DNA of 64,000 nucleotides from Lanius collurio. Its lineage: Eukaryota; Chordata; Aves; Passeriformes; Laniidae. The translations under genes and the position numbers were made by a program. The DNA is taken from contig JACBWW010000002.1 of the NCBI GenBank assembly GCA_020086605.1, forward strand, positions 30,680,475 to 30,744,474, written 5' to 3'. The notes beneath the pieces are model-generated. The model had not been told where the DNA came from. It made no database searches and saw only the letters and a program-made list of their open reading frames with translations. Within the stretch, counting starts at the first letter, position 1; each line of letters starts with the position of its first letter. Shown piece by piece: positions 37,270 to 51,900 of the stretch.

Positions 37270-38454
37270 TGCTGAATGCCACCAGAAAGCTCACAGCCGT
37301 GACTAACACCACAGATGTAAGAACAAGACCAGTTGCACAATTTTTTTTTACTTTCTCGTATACATGAGATTGAAATGACATGTGTCCTATGAAACATTTT
37401 AATTAGTTAATTAGCTTCAAACACATGCACATGCTTACAGTGGTTTCAGGGAAAACGACAAGTTTTTGGCTTTCAGCACATCAATGACATAAAGGATTAT
37501 ATAATAATATTATCTTAGACTTAAGAAGAGCCAGAGCTAAGATTTTAGCGTCTTCTTAAGTTTGAATTATGGTCTGCTTCTGTACTGCATGACATCACAG
37601 GGGTAAGAAGTAAAATATTTCCTGAAAAATTTGCTTTTGGATGACCTCAGACATCTTTGTGAGCCACAGACATATGAATTGTGGTTTGGTGATGGCACAG
37701 ACCAGAACACCAAGAATCTAGGAACGTAGGAAAGCAGGATGGTTTCCTGGACACCTGGCTCATGAGAGGAGTGCACTACAAATGCACCCTACTTCCTGTC
37801 CTGTTAATTAGCCAAGGACAAGGCTTTTGTGCTGCCCTGTCACTACACAGGCTTTATATCAACATTAATTTCCTCTCTTTCTGACATTTGCATTTATTTA
37901 CAAAATACATGAGCACTACTGAGCATCAAGGAAACCCTTCCTTTGCTCATGATGCCACACCTCCTTCCAGCCAGTAGCTGAGCCCTGGGCGCTCCTTCTC
38001 CTTCTTGGCTTTGTTCTTCAAATAAATCTGTGTGATGTTTCTGCAAGCTCTCCTTGGCTGCTGCTCTCCCAGGCCCACATTTCCATAGGAAGATCATCAC
38101 CATCTTTGGGGTTTGTTTGGCTGCTCATAAATTCTGCCTACACAGATCACAACATCATTGAGATTTCTGTAAGACTTACACTTCGAACAGCAAAGATTAT
38201 TTTATCTGTGCCAGAAGAGAGCCAAATAACTTTCTTACACTTGAGAAAGTTTCACCTAACTCTTCTACCACGGCTTTTTCTGCAGACTGTACATTTCCCC
38301 CTGCCAGTCACTGAGCATTTCTGATGACCAGCTACAAGATAAGGCAGAGGACCATCCCTTCTGCACCTTTGCTCACTGCTGTGTTAATTTCTGCACAGGA
38401 GTCAAAGGGACAGTCATGGTCTTGGGCCTGAGTCTAGAGCCAAGGCAAGCTCTG

Positions 38455-38476
38455 TGTTCCCTTTGAAAAGGGAACA
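38455..38476. repeat. Near-perfect palindrome, 10-bp arms
   Basis: tgttcccttt and aaagggaaca are separated by two bases (ga). The arms resemble paired binding sites for a dimeric factor. The function is unknown. Confidence 0.6.
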
Positions 38477-41400
38477 TCTGGCCATGCACCAGAACTACTG
38501 AGAGCAATGGAATTAGGCAAAGCTGAATTAATCCTCTCCCAGGCCTCCCACCCCCTCACTACAAACCTTGGGAAAGCTCAAATCCAGGCTTGATCTTTAG
38601 GTACAATATGCGTCAAGGCCACAAAGTGCAAGCTTGCAACTAAAGGTGCTTTGAATACACAACAGATTTCCCAGATGGGAATTTCCTCCATTATTATATT
38701 TAATTTTCCATTTCCTAACATTCAAATACCAAAGAATACATCCAAGCACACTTGGCTTTGAAGAAAGCAGTTAGGCAAGGAATAAACTAGGAAAGAACAC
38801 TTGGCCTTCTACAGCACAGCCATTACACTAACTCCTCTGAGAGCTGGTCTTTTGAATCCAAACATAGTTTGTTTTTTTAAAGTCACTAGCGATTACCAGG
38901 GGAAGAAAATAATTGTTGGGAAAAGCTTGGTTAATTCAGTGACCAACATAACATTTAACTCCATCCCAAGCTTTCTGCAGAATGATACATTGAGAGATGA
39001 GGGCATGCTGCACTCCGAGGGTCAGCCTCAGAAAAAAACCAGTCACCCAGAAACTCAGTTCAGATGAAAAGCACAGTTGTTTTTGGGAACAGAATGACTG
39101 GTGGGCACACAACATTAGGTTTGAACTCTGGCAATATAAAAAGACTCACTTTGACATGTAAACAAATTCAATGTACAAGTTTAAATAAGAAATATCTCTT
39201 CAGGATGTTCTGTGGGCCTCAGAACAAAAAAAATCCAACCTAGTTTTTTAGAGATTTTTTTTTTTTTAAATCTATTCAAGAAACCCTGAAAATATGCATA
39301 TTAAACCCTAGACTATCATAGCATCTTGAATTCTTACTTTCATTGCCACTAAACACCACAAAGGAAAAAATGGAAAAAAAAGAAAATATTTCTTAGGACC
39401 CTTCCAGACCAAGCTGTGTGTATCAGCTGCAGACTTCCAGATCTTCTTGTAAGCCAAGGTTGCTCCAGCTGAAAGCTTTTTACAATCTGCAATTAGATCA
39501 GAAAGCTAGAGCAAAGGGGCAATGTCCAATATAATGAGAACCTAAATGTAATTTGAGGTTTTGCCTTCTGTAAGCTGGTATTTTCTGAAAGAACAAACAC
39601 ATCAGCATCACCCACTTCAGCTGTAATCCTTCTTCACCCAGAGTGAGGTACAAGTAATGAGACTAAGTGTAAACCTTGGCAGTACTGCCAATGCCCAGAG
39701 AAGAGGCCAGGCTCTTCCAAACCCACAAATCCAGAAAGAAGCCCCATAACCTCTGACAAATGCAAAAATGTTGCATGGAAATAAAAACTCAGCTGTTTGT
39801 CTGGACAAATCACCACAGTGAAATGTGCTTACAAGCAGAAAACTTGATCTGTAGTCAGGAGATGTTATAATGTTTTCAGTAACTAGACTCTGCACAATTC
39901 CAGCACTACTTTTAATTGGATTTACTGACTGTTTTAAAAAATGGTCATGGAGAGCCATAAAGGGCTCTCATCCACCCTGTGTACCCCTGTCAGCATAACA
40001 GAGATTGCTGCCTCATTAGGAATTACAAAACACGGTGATTGGAAGAAGTCCTTTCACTCTACATGGAAGCAAGGAAGGAAAACACAGGTGAATTTGCCCT
40101 GAAATAGTATTAGGGAGGAAAAAGCATTTCCTTCTTTCTTTAGAGTGTTTCTAGTTGGTGTATTTTTTATTAGTGTGGTTTGTTTTAAGTATCAGAAAAT
40201 GCTATTCCCATAATGAAGAGAAACTGAAATGCTGAAAAGTTCTCTGATCTTGGCCCATCAGTGAAAGCAGTTTGAAAAGTCTACTTCTACTAAATGTTTT
40301 GTTTGTGTAACTCCCACTAGGGATTAGGTCTAAGGCTTTATTTCCATTAGAATGTCCTTTGAACAGGATTTTGTAAAAGCTTAAATGAAATGAGAAAACA
40401 CTTGGGTCAGAACTTGTTCATAGCGGTGTTTCTTCAGGGTTTGATTGGCCTGGGATTGAATGAACTGCATTCTATCAGCTGACAATCAGTAAATAAAAGT
40501 CTGGGCAACTATGTTTTTTTCAGTTCAGTGACCCTTTCACAACAACTGCAGCAAAGCAGCAAAATAAGCAAGAATGTCAAGCCATTCACTGAAAGACATT
40601 CACTTTCACAGAAAAGGACACATTTGCTTGCTGATACATCTACAGTCATGCAAGCATGGTACCTCAGAGTAAAGTCAGCTGAAAATAAATGTAGCACATT
40701 TATGGGCCAAATTTTGTTCACATTTAGACAGGCCTGTACCTGGGTCATAGCTATCATTTCACTGAATTTAAAAACAAAACTAAACTTTAAACTGGATCAA
40801 CAAAAGCATTGTCTGGATCTCTGAACACAGCAGAGAATCAAAAAGCATTTAAAATGGTTTGAAAAGAAAATCCTCCTCCTTTAGGATTTCATTTTATGGA
40901 TTAATAAATAAGTAAATAAAACCCTGACAGTAGGCAAGTATGAGAGAACATCACCTCTATCCCACTTACAGTAAATCATAATCCAATCTCTATTTTCTAG
41001 GGGTTGGTATAAATCCTGCAGTATGAAGGGTATTACCTCTCCAAACTTTTGTGCATATTATTTATGATGTCTCTTCTGGTATCACTGTTTCTTTCCACAA
41101 TGAGCTGTAAAGAAGTGAAGTACACAAATATTTCTGTGGTCACAGCAGGTCTCAAAAAACCCCTTATACAGAACATTTCCCTGCAGGTTTCTCCAGCTGG
41201 TTTTCAGCACACAAATGTGACACAGAACCAAAGCAGTAATCCCTAAAAGAGGGAATAGTGAGAGGAGAAAAATGTTGCCAGAGTACAATGTGCTTTTTGA
41301 CAGCAGTGAAAATTTTAATCATGACAGCACCAGAGCATAAGACTCCATGGTTAGCCCTGAAAATTTGTCCTACAATAAAAATGTCTCTTTATTTCTTCTT

Positions 41401-44400
41401 ACATTTTTAGTGGGGGAAAAAAAGCTACTCTCCTGATTTGCAGTAAATTACAGCTACAGGCAAAAACTTCAGCAGAAGAGTAACATTTCTGACCATCTAC
41501 TTTTATCTGTGCACAAGATACAATCAGTTTCTGTTGCAGAAAGGCTTCAGCACATTCAGTCATATTTTCACCCAAGGTTAACTAACATCCCTCACCCCTC
41601 CCCATCCCAAACCTGCTCTTGCTTTGGAACATGCTGGTGATTTTCCACTCTCTGTACAAGACAGTCTCTGATGTTTGTTAGGTGTCTTGGCTACATGGAT
41701 CAGGATTTGATATCCAAACAATCCATTTCTCTGTGACGCACCACACTTAAAACTCAGCCCTCCTCACAGAAAGTCATGTCTGAAAAGAAACCTGACCTGT
41801 TTCTTTAATTCATTTCAATAAAACTGGTTATTAATAAATTATTAAAATAACACCCTTTCCCCTACTAGTATTTTCTTTCATATTCATCTGAAGTCTTCTC
41901 AAAAATCACTGCTTTTTGATTGCATGTAGGGGGCAAAAGAAAAATATTTTACAGAACATGGTGGTACAAGTGAGGGGCAATTGTTGTTAAGCAGAGGCTC
42001 TTGCCATGCAGTCTTCTCCTCCCCATGCCTGCCTTTCTCTTCCCCCACCAGCTTTTAGCATGCTCCAGAAATGCAGCCTGATCTTAAGAAAGCAAACCAA
42101 AACCACTTTCAGCTTTTTCTTCCCACTCAATCCTTACACCATTATCTCTTTCCAGCCCCACTTCCCTCTCTCCTCCTGCACAGCTTCTCTTCTGGACCAT
42201 GAGATGTTACTACCAGCTGCACCCTTTCTTGTCATCCTCCTGCTCATGGGCAGAGGTGGAAGAAATGGACTCAAAACCAAGTCTAAACGCTGTTCTGACA
42301 GCAGGACTGGCAGGCACGCAGATGACCTTGGGTATTGCTGCCATCTACCTGTACTGTTTACATTAATTCAACACACCTGCACAACAACAGCCAGCAGCTT
42401 CTGAGGGAGCACTGATGCCATTGACTGAACCCTGTGCAGAGCCATACCAGCCCGGGTTTCCTAAGAATCCCTCCACCTTCTGAAAAGCAACATGTGGCAT
42501 CTCCTCTGGACAAGGGCAAGAGCTGTACATAAAGCTTATTTCAATCTCAAATCCACTCCATTTCCTACTTTACTTTATTTATCTTCATCAGGCACAACCA
42601 GATTCAGAGGGAGACTTGTTGCTGCAAGTTCTATGCAGGCAAAGTGTTTGCCAAAAGCAGAACTCAGAAGTTCTGCTGGAATCTGTCTGGCAAGATTTTC
42701 TCCTCATCCTTGAAGAGGTCTTGTATCTTCCAACACATTTTTTTCCCTTTGATGACCCCAGATCTGCTTTAAACTTCAGTGGTTTCTTTGAACACTCAGA
42801 TGTGGCTTCTCTAACTATCTGGTAAGGCCCACAGGAGCTAGTGAGGAAGTTACCTGATCAGCATCTTCATGTTTTCTCAGATTTGACTGAAGGGCTCACA
42901 GAACCTGAGTTTATCAGGATATGTACACAGTTAAATATAATAATTTTAACTGTTCTGAGCTCAGAGCCACAATCTTAAGACATAGTCTATTTGTTTATTA
43001 AACAGTGTAATGATGTCCTGGGAAACTTTTTAAGTTGCTTATATCCTATGAAGTGACATCACTGAAATGAAACAGCGGGTCACAGTGTCACAGCTGGAAA
43101 CCTTGAATCCATCATAACAAGACCTTCAAGTTTCCAATCCAAAAGCTCTGGAGTGCTCAAGTATTTTTCCCCCTAAGGGTATTAGCTAAGGATTCTGCTT
43201 TCCATGGTTCATTGTGAATAGGACTTGGTACTGAGCTGCTGATAGGGTATCTCTGGAAACTCTGGCTGTGAGAGCACTGTGTATGGAAAAGGACAGAGCT
43301 AGAAGCTGAGCTACAGTCCTGTCCAGCCCTGAAGGCAGGGTTACTTTGCTGTGAGGTGCCTACAGGCTTCAGAGCTGTATGAAATACAGGTAAACAGTCC
43401 AAGCTGGATGACAGACAAATCCGGAGAATAAATACAGGCATTACTTGTACATGGCAAAACGAGAAGAGGATCTATGTGGAAAAGATGTCCATCAAGGCAG
43501 AGGACACAGTCATCCACACAATGCATGGAGAGGTCCCTTGTAAAGAAACATCTTATATTCATCTTTTTCCTGTTTGACTAGTGAAATTCAATGTTCTTGC
43601 ACCTCTACAAGAAAAATGGTAGAAGAATAAAGCTGAAGTAATTTGGATGGACCTAAGGACTCAAGCCTTCAAATTTATCTGATAGTAATCTTGAACAACG
43701 ATGCAGACAATTCCTGCAAATGCTTCTGTGTGAAGTCATCTGCTGGGAAGGAAGTTTTTACTGTCTAGCATCAGTTGTCTAAATATCTCATACCTACTGA
43801 GGCTGCTGATGGAGACCATATTTCTGATTTACTGCAAAACTAGCATCTAGCTCATGTGGAAACCCAAATCCAGCAGGATTTTTATGACCACTCCTTGAAG
43901 GTGAAAATTTCCAGATTTTCTCATCAACCACAGAATGGTTCAGTTTTATTCCCCAAGCCCCTTTAGTGACTACAGTTCATTTCTAAAACTAATATTTTCT
44001 TGAAACTCACTAAGATGCATCTGTGGATGGGGGAAAAATTAAGTTACAAACTTAAACAAACAAATAAACAATTCAGAAAAATCTTCCAACGACAAATAGA
44101 ATTTCCTGTATTATTGGCCCTGCTAGGATTAATCAGCCCAATAGGAAAGATTATTAAACCTTTCTAAACCACAAAAAAGAAAAAAAAAGCCTGAGAAATT
44201 TCAACATGATCTGGAGGTAGAAAAGTTAAGTAATGAGTGTTCTTGCCCTCACATATAAAATACAAAGTATATAATATATATAATACATTTCTTAAACGTA
44301 AAACCCACAAGAATAACTATTTTAGTGCCAATTTTAGTTGCCTGAAGAACAAGGAATAACCTTATACAGTCTCAAGTCAGTCTGATAGAGTCAGTTACCC

Positions 44401-45993
44401 ATTAGCTGTAGCCACTTCTTACTTTTTTAGCACTACAGGTCATGCCCCAGTGAAACAAATAGGGGGAGATGGTGGAAATTGAAGAAGTCCTTCAAATAAA
44501 GGAGGCGTGAAGCAGCAGGGTGGCTCACCCAAGAAATTTTGAACAGAAGGGAGAAATAAAGTCAGATCTTTACAAAAGTAGAGACTGAGGCAGAAAATAG
44601 TGATTTCTACTCTCATCTGTCTGTATCTGAAATACCAACACCCAGACTCACTATGGAGCGGCAGAAAATTTTGCCTGTAGAAAACTCCAGAAGTAAAACC
44701 AGGTAAACACTCTATTTCTCACTAGATAAGAGTAAAATTAATGGATAAATATGAATATAATTCCTGAAAAATAGGGACCATGTCTCTGTCATATACAGTA
44801 CTGCATTAAAAAAAAAAATCTGAAAGAAAGTTATTTCAAGAAATGCACAGCTTTCTGCACCTCTAAAAGCTGTTGAGAGAATATAAAATAAAATCTCTTC
44901 CCAGCATTCCACACTCCTTCACATAACACATTTAAAGAGAAACAAAGAAGTTGTAGGGGACTGTGATGAGAGTCTGAACAATCCTTCTTTTCATCAGGAT
45001 CCAAACTGGGTTTCAAAAGCTGCTTGACACATGCCTAGCTATTTCTGTTCCACAGCAATACAGTCATGGAAAGTTTTCCATGTACCACAGCAAGGCCACA
45101 GAGCAAACAGTTTATCACTGGAGCGTCTGAGCTTGCATGATAAAAAACAAACAGGGAGTAATATATGACAAAACCTTGAAAGCAGAATTTTGGACTCTAA
45201 TTACCTGGTCAGAAGCTCTTTTGAATGGGCTGTGTGAGCTAATAAATTTCTTGTTAGAGAACAAGAACAAGTCTACTTTGTCTGGACTCTAATCTTAGGT
45301 TTGTGGCAGATTGTTATCAGTGCTTTTCCCCTGGAATTCAGTTTCTCTGCACAGATTTAAAAGAATAAGTCTTTTGCTCTTCCTTCAAGGCAATAGCATG
45401 TAATATAGCTGCTCCTACTTTTTTCCCATATTTGGGGTGAACAGTGACTGGCTTAATTTTTGCTTATGCTTTAGTTTCATTTGACTTTCCAGCAAGAAGA
45501 GCCTGCAGAATTCCTACAGAAGGCCTCCCACTAAATACTTTTTCTTTTCTTGTTCTTCTGTGCAGGTTTTAGGGGGGAGCCATTAGATTTATGCCCTGTA
45601 TCTTTGGGAGCTGGTGGAAGGCAGCCCAGGGTAGTTCACAGGCAGAAGGTGATGGGGTTTCCTGGTGGCTCTGGCACACAGCTGTGTTCCAGAGCAAATG
45701 GGAAAATTCAAGTCCAGTGGTTCTTGCTGTGCCATATCTCACAGCTGAGGTCCTGCAAAGCCTACAGCTGCCCTCTGGCATCCCTTGACTGGTTAGATGC
45801 CAGAGCGCCGATGTGGGGACATCAACAACATTTCTAAAGACCTATGGCTTGGCTGCTCCAAAGATAAAATGGTTTTAAAACATGGAGGAAAAAATGAAGA
45901 TCAAGACTTGGGATCTATCTATTTTTATAAAAAATACAGAGGAAATCACAGAAAGCAAGGATGACTTGCCCCTTCTTAGGGGGGAGTGAGTCA

Positions 45994-46290
45994 AGATGGC
46001 TATAGAATTGGAAGGGACATTAGAAGGCCATCTTGTCCAACCTCCCTGCAGTGACCGGGGACACCTTCAAGGCCTGGCCTTGAATGTTTCCAGGGATGGG
46101 TTATCCACCATCTCTCTGGGCAACCTGTTCCAGTGTTTTACCCTCGTACTGAAAAACACTTCCCTAAAAATAAGTTTTTTAACTTCTGTAGAATAACAAT
46201 GGCCTCTTCTCTCTGTGCGTTTCACAAAAGTCTACCCACGTCTTCCCCTTGTTTTGTTATCCAAACCAATCTCACTGAAACACTAAGGAA
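45994..46290 (-). mobile_element. CR1 LINE 3' part
   Basis: The + strand gives CR1 in reverse: 'atagaattggaagggacatt', 'ccatcttgtccaacctccctg', 'ggccttgaatgtttccaggg', 'ctctgggcaacctgttccag' and 'cttccccttgttttgttatc'. The landmarks are in the correct order, and the copy is moderately diverged. The 66-codon frame at 45996-46196 belongs to this element. Confidence 0.92.
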
Positions 46291-46951
46291 GGTCCCCGTT
46301 ACCCTTCTGTGATTATGTTATCACAAATGTAAGACTTCTCCAAAAGAGCAGATGTGCCAAACCATCCCAAGGATGCTGAGCTGAATGGAAAGTACACACT
46401 GGTCAAATATGTGCTATCGCTGATGGAGAGGGAACTGAGAGGTGGCATTTCCATGACATTTTGTTCTTGTAAAGCCAAGAATTGTTCTATAACCTTTGAA
46501 TGTGCCTTGAAATTGTCAATCTCACACCAGAAATAAATGGAGGGATTTGGAAGGGATGCAATTACTTATTCTCAGTCCACAGTATCACTCATAAATAACT
46601 CCTATTAGGAAATACCATTAATAAATAAGTCCTCATGATGACTGTGAGAAATAACTGATCATATCAAAAGAATTTACAGCTTAAGAACAGGGTGACATAG
46701 CAACTCTATGCAAGGTTATCTTGCTCTCTCCTGTTGTAATAAGCACATGTGCCTAGCTGAAAGTTTATTTTAAAAACCATTTTCATATTCCAAAAGTCAT
46801 CTAAGAAGAGTAGTCAGCAAATACAAGGTGTTTCCATACCATCCATTAGCCAGAGCTCCAGGAATAGCACTGTGCAAGAGTCAGGGAATTAAAACATTTT
46901 TATCACTTCCACCCTACACTGGGTCATTTCTCCTGAAATGTGAGTTCTCAT

Positions 46952-47005
46952 GAAAGTTGCTAATACAGATAAAAAAGATAAAAATACAGAAAGTTGCTAA
47001 TACAG
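46952..47005 (+). repeat. 17-bp direct repeat, 37-bp period
   Basis: gaaagttgctaatacag occurs at 46952-46968 and again at 46989-47005, with an A-rich spacer. It looks like a small local tandem duplication. Confidence 0.85.
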
Positions 47006-47211
47006 TGGCCTGGAGTACAGATTGGTTTGACTTGAATAAGAAGCAAGTGGGAGCAAAAAATGCCATGTTAAAGGAGGAAACAGTGAAAAGACTCAAAATA
47101 CAGCTGAAATGTTCAGCACAAGAGATGAAAATAATTTCAGCTGCTGATTTTTCTGGCAGAATAGAAGTCTAATTTGTCTCTTTTAAAAATGCATGTATAC
47201 TTCTGAAGCTT

Positions 47212-47229
47212 CTGAAGCAGCTGCTTCAG
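47212..47229. repeat. Perfect 18-bp palindrome
   Basis: ctgaagcagctgcttcag is its own reverse complement and centres on a PvuII/E-box type CAGCTG. It is preceded by a partial repeat of cttctgaag. Confidence 0.7.
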
Positions 47230-48143
47230 CCTCCTTTTTGCTCCTTTGCAACCCTACTGGGATGCATTGACATACATACACACCATCTTTATCAGGCATC
47301 ACAAAGTACCTCAATTTTGTCTAGTTCTTTTCTTTTGGAAAAGTGCAAGAGCACTGCCTATCCTAAATTTTGTCTAATATTTTGTCTGATATAGTTTGAG
47401 AATGTTCCAAGTGATTTAAAACAATAACAAGAGTTGTCATGAGGACAGCTCAGTGCATTTACTAAATGGTCTTGTTTCTTCTGTTAAGGAAGATCTACTG
47501 TGGAGGAGGGGGATAAAGGCCAAAAAAACCCAAATAGAAACAATAACATAAAGCAACACCAAAGCCTCTCCAAAAAGAAGAGAAACCCCACAAGACCGTA
47601 AAAATAAAATAAAATAATTCATTCACCACTGAACATAAGATATTTCACGTGCAGCCTGCGGGATCTACAGGTTGCTTAAAATATGGTTAGGTTTGTGATG
47701 TATGCAGATTTCACTTATCCTTTGATAGCTTATTTTATTCTCAACTTGTCACAGGTATTGCATAATTGTTACCACACAGAAAAGGAAGTCAGGGTTTATA
47801 CAGCTGTTTTACTCCACACTCTTGTGCCTCCATGCCTCTGCAGAGACACATAAATTATCACAGTGGGCAAAGCAATTTTATAATTGCTGTTGAGGAAATG
47901 CAAGTCCTACATGGTGATTTCCCTGAATCTAAGTCCCTCATAAAATGGGGAATTACATAAAATTACTTTCATTTTGCAGCATGGGAGAAAGCAACATGAG
48001 AAAGATTTTAGATCATAACTGAATTGTAGATGCTGCATAATTCCCACCCTTCCTCCATCAGGTGAACATCACAGTTTTTCAGAAGAGCTTGTAGCAGTCC
48101 ATGCACTTCTCATTAGAGCATCATAAAATTCCAATACAAGTAA

Positions 48144-48182
48144 AAACAAACAAATAAACAAACAAATAAACAAACAAATAAA
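48144..48182 (+). repeat. (AAACAAAT)n microsatellite
   Basis: Alternating aaacaaac and aaataaac units with an eight-base period over about 39 bp. Confidence 0.9.
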
Positions 48183-49300
48183 GTCTCCTCTGATAGATAC
48201 CTTGAAGTAGTTCTCCTGAATTAACCCAACATCCCACCACAGAGCATCCATTTTACTTCAACATTTTCCAAACAAGCCTATCCATTCTTCCAAGCACATG
48301 CATACAATATTTACTCATTTCCACTAACATTAGATTTTAATGTGACCATTAACTTCTGGAGACTTCTTTAAAAGGCAGACTAGAAAATCCCTTCTTTCTG
48401 TCATTTTGTGGTCGCTATGTTTCAAGAATCTTCCCTCTGGGAATTTGCTGTGGTCAAAAGGCTTCATCACAAACTCACTGTACTACATTTGCTGTAAAAA
48501 CAATAAGTGAGAGTTTTCTCCATTTCCTTTTCAAGAACCATGGTTTATGATGTTTTAATTAATGTCTCAGCTTGACAATTCAAGAATTTAAGAAGTAATT
48601 TGAACATACTTTCACTGCTTTTTTACCACTACTTAAATCTGTGGTCATTGGGGCAGGGGCCTGTGTGCTCATTGCATATCCCTAGGTTGGTTCGTGTCTG
48701 AATGTATCATGTACAGCTTCTCTTTCTTTTTTACAATGGTCCCATAAGATGTAGATATTTAGAATTTTAAAATAGCATGAAAAGAATAGTACTACCCTCA
48801 CCATAAGATCCTGGGGGTCTAAGTAAAACAAAGGCATCTCAAGATGTACCATGAAGTAAAAGCCAGTTGTTCAAAACTATTGCTGAGACAGCTTTGATAT
48901 TTTTGAAGGATGATTTATAGAATAATTTACAGTGGTAAAAAAGGCATAAGAATTGCATAGGTAAAGCTCAAAAAAGTATGAGGGAGATAATTCTGTGTTT
49001 ATGATAAAACTGAGAAACCCCACCAACATTTAATGCAACTCTACAGTCTGGTAGCAGAATTTTTGAAGGGCTAGATGAAGCCTATCACTTTCTTAGTCTC
49101 CCAAGAATCAGAAGTATTTGGCAGATGCTTGAAACAGGAAACAAGTAAGTTTTATTTGAGGCCTCAAACATTATTTATAAAAATATCAACTCATAGTAAT
49201 CTACCATGAAACCTTGTACTATCACATCTGTAAAATGTATATTTTAAGTCACAGCTTTAGAGTTTTGGAGTGGCCTGAAACATCTACATTTCTAACATTC

Positions 49301-49363
49301 ATATGTATGTATATATGTGTATGTGTGTATCCGTGTGTTTGTGTAGGTGTATGTATATTTATA
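49301..49363 (+). repeat. (TG/TATG)n microsatellite
   Basis: Interrupted tatg, tgtg and tata units (atatgtatgtatatatgtgt and onward) form an alternating purine-pyrimidine tract of about 60 bp, potentially Z-DNA forming. Confidence 0.88.
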
Positions 49364-50395
49364 AACCAATTTGGTTTTCTTTAAAATTTTTTTCCTGTAA
49401 GTCAAAACACTCTCCTTATTGCACTGAATTGTTTGGTTTAAACCCTGATCTCTAGGGCACTAATACTGATAAACAGTATTTTTGTGGGTTTGGGAAAGCT
49501 GAAAATATTTTCACTTTAAAAATCCCATGGTGCAGAAAAGAGATATTCCAGCAATCAAAAACATGGCATGTTCTCCAAGCATGATTCACTGTGGCTAAGC
49601 CTTCAAAGAAGCAGTGCTAGTGGATGATCGCCAGTGGCAGTGTATTCTAGAAAGAGGAAAAATAACCCCATAAAACGTAAACAGGTGCTGTTTAAAACAA
49701 GTTGTGCACAGGTACCACTCACAGACAGGCAGCCAGCATTACATATTAGTCCAGATGTAGTTTAGGTTTCTACCTGGTGAACAGGAGCTTACCTCTTAGA
49801 TGTTCTCAGCCAAAGAAGCAGAAACTGAATCAGGGCCTGATATAAAAAGCTGCCTCTCTGTGGCTAAGTTAAATCTCTTCTGGGGACGCCATCCTGAGGG
49901 CACCCTGCGCTGTTTGCTCCCACTGTGGAGGGGACGTGCTGCCAGCTGCGGGATGCGGCTTCCCGCATGATATTTGCCACCTTTGCCAGTCACTGGAACG
50001 GGAGGCAGTTTTGCAGGCCCTACAGGGGCTGGTTAGTCAAATGCTTAGTATTTGAATGAAACCCAGCTACCTCCCTCCTCTTGGCCCAGTCTCAGAGCAG
50101 CTCAGTGCAGCCTCAGCAATAGCATTTGATATACAGCAGAGCAAGAGCACAGCACCTGGAGCTTCTTACTGTAAGCCATGTACCAAGAAACACACTACAG
50201 ACATTTAGCAGCCATATAAGGAGCAACCCTGGCACTGATCTGCCATTCTTAGTTCAGACTCCCTCACCTCACACTGCTGCAGCATAGCTTCTGCCTGTGC
50301 AGACTCCCACTGGCTTTTGGGTTGCACAACCCTGTGTCTGAAAGCAGAAGATGAACCCAGTAATTGCAATGACAAATTCTACAAACTACAGCCTA

Positions 50396-50411
50396 CAACA
50401 ACAACAACAAA
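50396..50411 (+). repeat. (ACA)n short microsatellite
   Basis: acaacaacaacaacaa, a five-unit trinucleotide run. Confidence 0.8.
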
Positions 50412-51900
50412 ATAGAGCAAGCCCCCACATCTGTGCTTTTTTCTCACCTTTGGTACATTTTTGCCACACCCCCAAAGTCAGAGGGTTCATGGCAAGTGTT
50501 ATTTTCTCTGCCCTCAACTGGACTAACTGCACTGCTTCCCAGTCCTCACCAGGGCATGCCTTCTACATCCCCAGATCCCCTCATTGTAGCAGAATGGCTC
50601 CAGATTGAGACCAGTTTAGGCTGAAGATGCCTTTATGCAACTCCTCCTGTTCCAACCTGTCCAAACAGGTCCTGAAAGAGCTCATTCCTCTGCTTAGTTT
50701 TTATATGAGAGCAGACGTAGCTTTGCAAAACAGCCTCAGCCAGGATGAATCCTACCTAGCCAGCACAGCATCTGTAGGAAAGCCAGGTCATAGATACAAC
50801 TGGAGCTTCCAAGGAAATATTGCTCTTCATTCCTGAAGGTCCAGACATGGAGAGAGGGACTGTCCTGGCAAGGGGGGGCAGAAGTCCCTGCCATGTTTAC
50901 AGGGCATCTTACAAGCAAGCAAGTGCACAATCAGCAGGAGTCAAAGTACAAACCACAACTGAGCCCATTCTAGCTTCAGGTACCAGATATGCAGCCTTAG
51001 ACCAGGCAGTAAAAGACCCTCTGAGCTCTACCCTCTTGTGATCAATCACTCCTGGAAATGACCAGTGGTGCCAGTACATGTCTAAGGGGCAGCCCAGGAA
51101 AGGTTAGTGCTGCTCAGCAGAGGAGAAGAGCAGCACTTATATCTTCATCCATTCAGGGTATTGCAACTCCCAGGGAAAAGGGAATTGTCATCCTCAGGAA
51201 CACTTCACAATAAGAAGAGTGTCTGTTCTATTCTCAGCGTGAAAAGGAGTGAGGAGGACACGAATGAAACCTGGCCATGAACTAAAGAATATAAAAGAAT
51301 GTTTCTGCCTATTTCAGAGGAAAAACATATTTGCAGCTTTACTTACATTTTTAAACAAGCAGACAAAGGATTTTTATCTCCTATATGAGACACAGACAGG
51401 GAAGAATTTTTTTATTTTAACTGCAGAATTTTATAGATTGTCTGAAGTTGGGGGAATTTTAACCAGCTGGAGCTTGAGCGACTTTAGGGCTGGGAAAATA
51501 CTTTATCTTTTATATTTGATTTGCATGGCTTTATAAAAGGACAGGAAGGTCCAATTTTGCCATGCATCGAGGCAATTTTGTTTGTATCACAGCCCCATGA
51601 AATAATTTTACTTCCCCAAGCTATCATTCCCATTGACCAATCTCCATACTCACGTATTTATAAACCTAGTTGCTCATTTTGTCTGCAGAGTCAGATTTTG
51701 TCAAGCTATGATAAAGCTCCTCTATGCTTTTGTGTGCCCCAAAATATGCTCTTTCTGCTTCCAGACTACCCTACCTGACCTGTGCATGTTTTCTTCTGGC
51801 TCTAGCAAAGTTGCAGGGTGCATGTGAGATAACCTGCTTCTTATCTTATGAGGCGTCTGCTCTAAGATCTGATATCCTTCAGATGTCTGTACTGTCTTAA

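Larger units (their letters stand above)
37113..45993. other. Intergenic stretch without recognised genes
   Basis: About 9 kb of AT-rich DNA with a CTCF-like motif near 37256, an inverted repeat at 38455-38476 and minor homopolymers. The 132-codon frame at 42006-42404 is rich in Ser, Pro and Leu and has no known homology. No exon is recognised on either strand. Confidence 0.55.

Noticed and set aside
42006..42404. 132-codon + strand frame rich in Ser, Pro and Leu
   Set aside because: It derives from pyrimidine-rich sequence, and its composition explains the lack of stops.
49850..50050. TATA-like tgatataaaaagctgcc followed by CpG-containing sequence, considered as an LTR promoter
   Set aside because: No LTR ends, primer binding site or family similarity could be recognised.
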